Shown here one piece after another: positions 5,923 through 8,097 of a DNA stretch of 8,097 bases (the first letter of the stretch is position 1; each line of letters opens with the position of its first letter). A model generated the notes under the pieces. It made no database searches, had not been told where the DNA came from, and saw only the letters and a program-made list of their open reading frames with translations. Source of the DNA: Actinomycetota bacterium (GTDB taxonomy: Bacteria > Actinomycetota > Actinomycetes > Nanopelagicales > Nanopelagicaceae); contig WLED01000050.1 of NCBI GenBank assembly GCA_009704445.1, positions 1 to 8,097 on the forward strand, read 5' to 3'. The position numbers were made by a program, and so were the translations under genes.

Positions 5923-6932
5923 CCCTTGCGAACCGTTCTATTTATAATCATATTTGCAATCAGGTTGACTAACAGCGTTACAACAAAGAGGACAAAGCCT
6001 GCTGCCATGAGCGCTTTCAACTCCGGAGCATTTGCTTCACCAAATTTGTTAACGATGAGAGATGCAACTGAACCACCAGCACTTAAAAGAATCTCTGGTC
6101 GAATGTCATAAACCAAGTTCAAAACGGTGTAAACAGCAACTGTTTCACCCAATGCGCGACCAAGGCCTAGCATTGCCCCGCCGATTACTCCACCTTTTCC
6201 GTATGGGATTACAACGGCACGAATCATCGACCATCTGGTTGCACCTAATGCATATGCTGCCTGAATTCGATCCAAAGGTGTCTGCGCAAAAACTTCACGA
6301 GAAATTGATGTGATAATCGGAATAATCATTATTGCAAGAACCAATCCTGCAATAAATGGTGATCTAGTGAAAAAGTCTCCTGGCATAGAAAAAATTGGGA
6401 TAAATCCTAAGTACTTATTGATTAGCCTTGCCCATTCCTCTGCATGTGGCATCAAAATGAAATATCCCCAAACACCAAAAACGATCGAAGGGATTGCAGC
6501 CATAATGTCTACTACCAAGACCATTGGCTTTTTAATCCATTCAGGTGCGTAGTAAGAAAGAAACAAGGCGGTACCAAAAGCTAAAGGAAAACCGAAAAAT
6601 AGACCGATAAAACTAATGACAAGCGTTCCATAAAGCATCGCACCAATTCCATATGACGCTTCAGTTCCGTTTTCTATACTTTCTGGAACCCAATCAAAGG
6701 ATGTTACAAAACTCAATCCTTCAGATCTAAAGACGCCAAAACCGTTGTACAAAAGAAAAAGTGAGATTAAACCAAGAACAATAAGTGAGATAAATCCACC
6801 TGAGCTAACAACACCCCTAAACACTCGATCTGAAAATCGAGGCTCCGTTGTAATCTCACGTGGCTTGGGCACATGTGTGGAGGCTGGATTTTCAGTGATG
6901 CTCACAGGGTGATCATGCCCTTTCACCGGCAA
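5919..6932 (-). CDS. pstC: Phosphate ABC transporter, permease PstC
   Basis: This 337-residue membrane permease subunit forms the phosphate channel with PstA. A hydrophilic N-terminus (about 1-42) precedes the first membrane segment (about 45-64). Others lie near 96-120, 136-160, 192-210, 243-262 and 308-331. Conserved PstC features are AAIPSIVFGVWG (145-156), the EAA-loop IQAAYALGATRW (223-234), and LGLGRALGETVAV (255-267). The reading frame opens with TTG at 6932, but no Shine-Dalgarno site precedes it and the PHO-like repeats end only 12 nt upstream. In-frame GTG codons at 6905 and 6872 are plausible alternative starts. The former lies about 7 nt after a CATGAT -10-like hexamer, as a leaderless start would. 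The N-terminus is therefore uncertain; the rest is secure. It is the first gene of the pst operon and overlaps pstA by 4 nt. Confidence 0.95.
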   Translation of the reverse strand: MPVKGHDHPVSITENPASTHVPKPREITTEPRFSDRVFRGVVSSGGFISLIVLGLISLFLLYNGFGVFRSEGLSFVTSFDWVPESIENGTEASYGIGAMLYGTLVISFIGLFFGFPLAFGTALFLSYYAPEWIKKPMVLVVDIMAAIPSIVFGVWGYFILMPHAEEWARLINKYLGFIPIFSMPGDFFTRSPFIAGLVLAIMIIPIITSISREVFAQTPLDRIQAAYALGATRWSMIRAVVIPYGKGGVIGGAMLGLGRALGETVAVYTVLNLVYDIRPEILLSAGGSVASLIVNKFGEANAPELKALMAAGFVLFVVTLLVNLIANMIINRTVRKG

Positions 6933-6944
6933 TGTGAGGCTGAA

Positions 6945-6988
6945 GAAAAGTGAACAGAAGGTTAACGAAGCATGAAGAAACCAAGAAC
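6945..6988 (-). promoter_or_regulatory. Phased 11-nt direct repeats, probable PhoP (PHO-box) operator of pstCAB
   Basis: On the minus strand, four consecutive 11-nt units begin at 6988, 6977, 6966 and 6955: GTTCTTGGTTT, CTTCATGCTTC, GTTAACCTTCT, GTTCACTTTTC. The pattern GTTMAYY, with TTCA or TTAA cores, matches the actinobacterial PhoP box style (GTTCACC per 11 nt). It is the same architecture as the array before pstS. It lies between the upstream oxidoreductase gene and pstC, where induction by phosphate starvation would be expected. PhoP itself is not encoded in the window. Confidence 0.7.
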
Positions 6989-7018
6989 CAGGCTAACCCC
7001 AAGCATTGTTGGCCGGTT

Positions 7019-7981
7019 CTAGCGGGTTACCGGTCCACCCTTGGTAGCGGAAATTTCATCCAGAATCTCCATGACGCGAATGGTTTCGCTCATCGACGGA
7101 ATCCAACTTGGTTCACCAAATATTCGCGATCCAAAGTTTTCAACCATCAACTGATACGGATCAACTGGTGCAAACTTTTCTATGTCATCCCCAACTTTGA
7201 GAATACTAGGATTTTTGAGTGAAGTGAATGCATCATTGCCGACATTTTCAATTGTTGCCAAAGAACCAGTCACAACTAGTTTTTGTTCTTCTTCCCGTTC
7301 AAACGATGTGAGGGCATGGGCTGCGATTGAACTATTAATTGTTGCATCTATTCGGGTCGTCATATCAACGCCGGTTGTTGAAGTATTTCTCTCAACAGAG
7401 TTAATAAATAATTTAAGGTCACCATTAGTGAGTGCAGAAAATGCATGCAATGGATATGGACCAACATCAAACAAACTTCCGCCACCCATTTCCGGAATTA
7501 GACGATAATTCCCTTCAAGTGAACCTGGAAAAGTAAAAGAAGAATCAATTGATTTAATCTCACCTATCGCACCGTTTCGTACTAGCTCAACCATGCGAAT
7601 AAAGCGTGGATGCCAAAGCGTCCAGACTGCTTCAACGAGTAATCGATCATTCACTTTCGCTGCATCTGCCATTGATCTTGCTTCAATTGCATTCATGGCG
7701 ATTGGTTTTTCACAGAGAACATGTTTGCCGGCATTTAGAGCCTTGATGCTCCAGTTGCAGTGTTGATCATTTGCCAGCGAGATGTAAACAGCATCAACCT
7801 CTGGATCACTAAGAAGATCATCATAGTTAGTGTGTATTTTTTTAGGCTCTAAAGATTGCGAACGAGCAGCGTCTCTACTTGCAACTGCATACAAGTTTGC
7901 ATTCTTTGCAGCAAATACAGCTGGTCTTAAAGCTTTCGTAGCAATGGATCCAGCACCGAGAAAGCCCCAACGAATACTCAT
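7019..7981 (-). CDS. Gfo/Idh/MocA family NAD(P)-dependent oxidoreductase
   Basis: This 320-residue cytosolic dehydrogenase would oxidise or reduce a sugar, polyol or related compound. The N-terminal Rossmann domain (about 1-120) starts with WGFLGAGSIA (5-14), whose GxGxxA binds NAD(P), and ends with the catalytic-lysine motif CEKPIA (90-95, K92). The C-terminal alpha/beta domain carries GGGSLFDVGPYPLHAF (166-181), where D172 and H179 fall at the expected substrate-site positions. This version of the motif is common in the NADP D-xylose dehydrogenase/dihydrodiol dehydrogenase-like branch, but the substrate cannot be assigned. The start ATG overlaps the stop of the upstream gene (ATGA) with no clear Shine-Dalgarno site, so translation is probably coupled. 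The stop lies 86 nt before pstC. PHO-like repeats fill that gap, so this gene probably belongs to a different transcription unit from pst. Confidence 0.92.
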   Translation of the reverse strand: MSIRWGFLGAGSIATKALRPAVFAAKNANLYAVASRDAARSQSLEPKKIHTNYDDLLSDPEVDAVYISLANDQHCNWSIKALNAGKHVLCEKPIAMNAIEARSMADAAKVNDRLLVEAVWTLWHPRFIRMVELVRNGAIGEIKSIDSSFTFPGSLEGNYRLIPEMGGGSLFDVGPYPLHAFSALTNGDLKLFINSVERNTSTTGVDMTTRIDATINSSIAAHALTSFEREEEQKLVVTGSLATIENVGNDAFTSLKNPSILKVGDDIEKFAPVDPYQLMVENFGSRIFGEPSWIPSMSETIRVMEILDEISATKGGPVTR

Positions 7982-8097
7982 GATCGAAGAAGTTTCGGTA
8001 CTACGGGCAAACCATTTACTAACGCAGATTCCTCTGCGGCCTGCATAATCGCAACTACATCGCGAGACTGTTCAGCCGTCACAGACATTTGTTTGCC
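7978..8097 (-). CDS. C-terminal end of a probable Gfo/Idh/MocA family oxidoreductase (5' part outside window)
   Basis: An open minus-strand frame runs from the window edge to a TGA at 7980-7978 and encodes 39 residues. Its last helix, EQSRDVVAIMQAAEESALVNG, resembles the usual C-terminal segment of Gfo/Idh/MocA proteins (x-x-ARDVVxIIxAAxESAxxG), and a short VVPKLLRS tail follows. The 4-nt ATGA overlap with the next gene shows the two are an operon. With only the tail visible, the family assignment is tentative, but the frame, overlap and helix pattern support a real gene. Tandem Gfo/Idh genes are common in inositol and sugar catabolism clusters. Confidence 0.6.
   Translation of the reverse strand, partial: GKQMSVTAEQSRDVVAIMQAAEESALVNGLPVVPKLLRS

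Noticed and set aside
4988..6552. Several plus-strand frames opposite pstA and pstC
   Set aside because: Antisense frames of membrane-protein genes are often open. None has a motif, a ribosome site or plausible spacing to neighbours.
7011..7036. Hairpin over the Gfo/Idh stop codon (GGCCGGT pairing with ACCGGTCC, one-base bulge)
   Set aside because: The stem is only about 7 bp, with a bulge and an 11-nt loop, and no U tract follows on the minus strand. It is not convincing as an intrinsic terminator.
6950..8048. Plus-strand frames opposite the Gfo/Idh genes and the pstC promoter
   Set aside because: They run against the conserved oxidoreductase frames and across the operator-like repeats, with no supporting signal.

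Overview
This window looks like ordinary core chromosome from an A+T-rich actinobacterium. The actinobacterial assignment rests on PHO-box-like 11-nt repeats with a GTTCACC core, on GTG and TTG start codons, and on PstS/PstB sequence style. The compact layout and low G+C would suit a streamlined planktonic group such as the freshwater Nanopelagicales, but that is inference and cannot be settled from this sequence. No mobile element, CRISPR array, tRNA or rRNA was seen.

Layout. Positions 1-978 (+) hold the 3' part of an MmgE/PrpD-family gene. After a 133-nt gap with a candidate promoter comes a complete cyclic amidohydrolase of the dihydropyrimidinase/hydantoinase/allantoinase superfamily (1112-2578, +). 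The two probably belong to one catabolic locus, with unknown substrate. A strong GC-rich hairpin (2603-2640) then separates these genes from convergent minus-strand genes and can terminate from both sides.

Positions 2660-6932 (-) encode a complete phosphate-specific ABC transporter. In transcription order it is pstC, pstA, pstB and then pstS. This is not the usual pstS-first order. Two clusters of 11-nt-phased GTT-containing repeats resemble actinobacterial PhoP operators. One lies just upstream of pstC. The other lies in the pstB-pstS gap, so the binding protein can probably be induced separately from the membrane and ATPase genes. PstS has a signal peptide but no lipobox cysteine, and carries an insertion of about 45 residues before its phosphate-binding loop. 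PstA has an N-terminal extension with extra hydrophobic segments.

Positions 7019-8097 (-) hold two overlapping genes. One is a complete Gfo/Idh/MocA-type NAD(P)-dependent oxidoreductase. The other is the C-terminal end of an upstream gene, probably of the same family. They probably form a separate sugar or polyol metabolism operon.

I found no clear undescribed system. The observations most worth checking are the two phased operators, the missing PstS lipid anchor, the PstS insertion, and a possible leaderless start of pstC inside its conventional reading frame.
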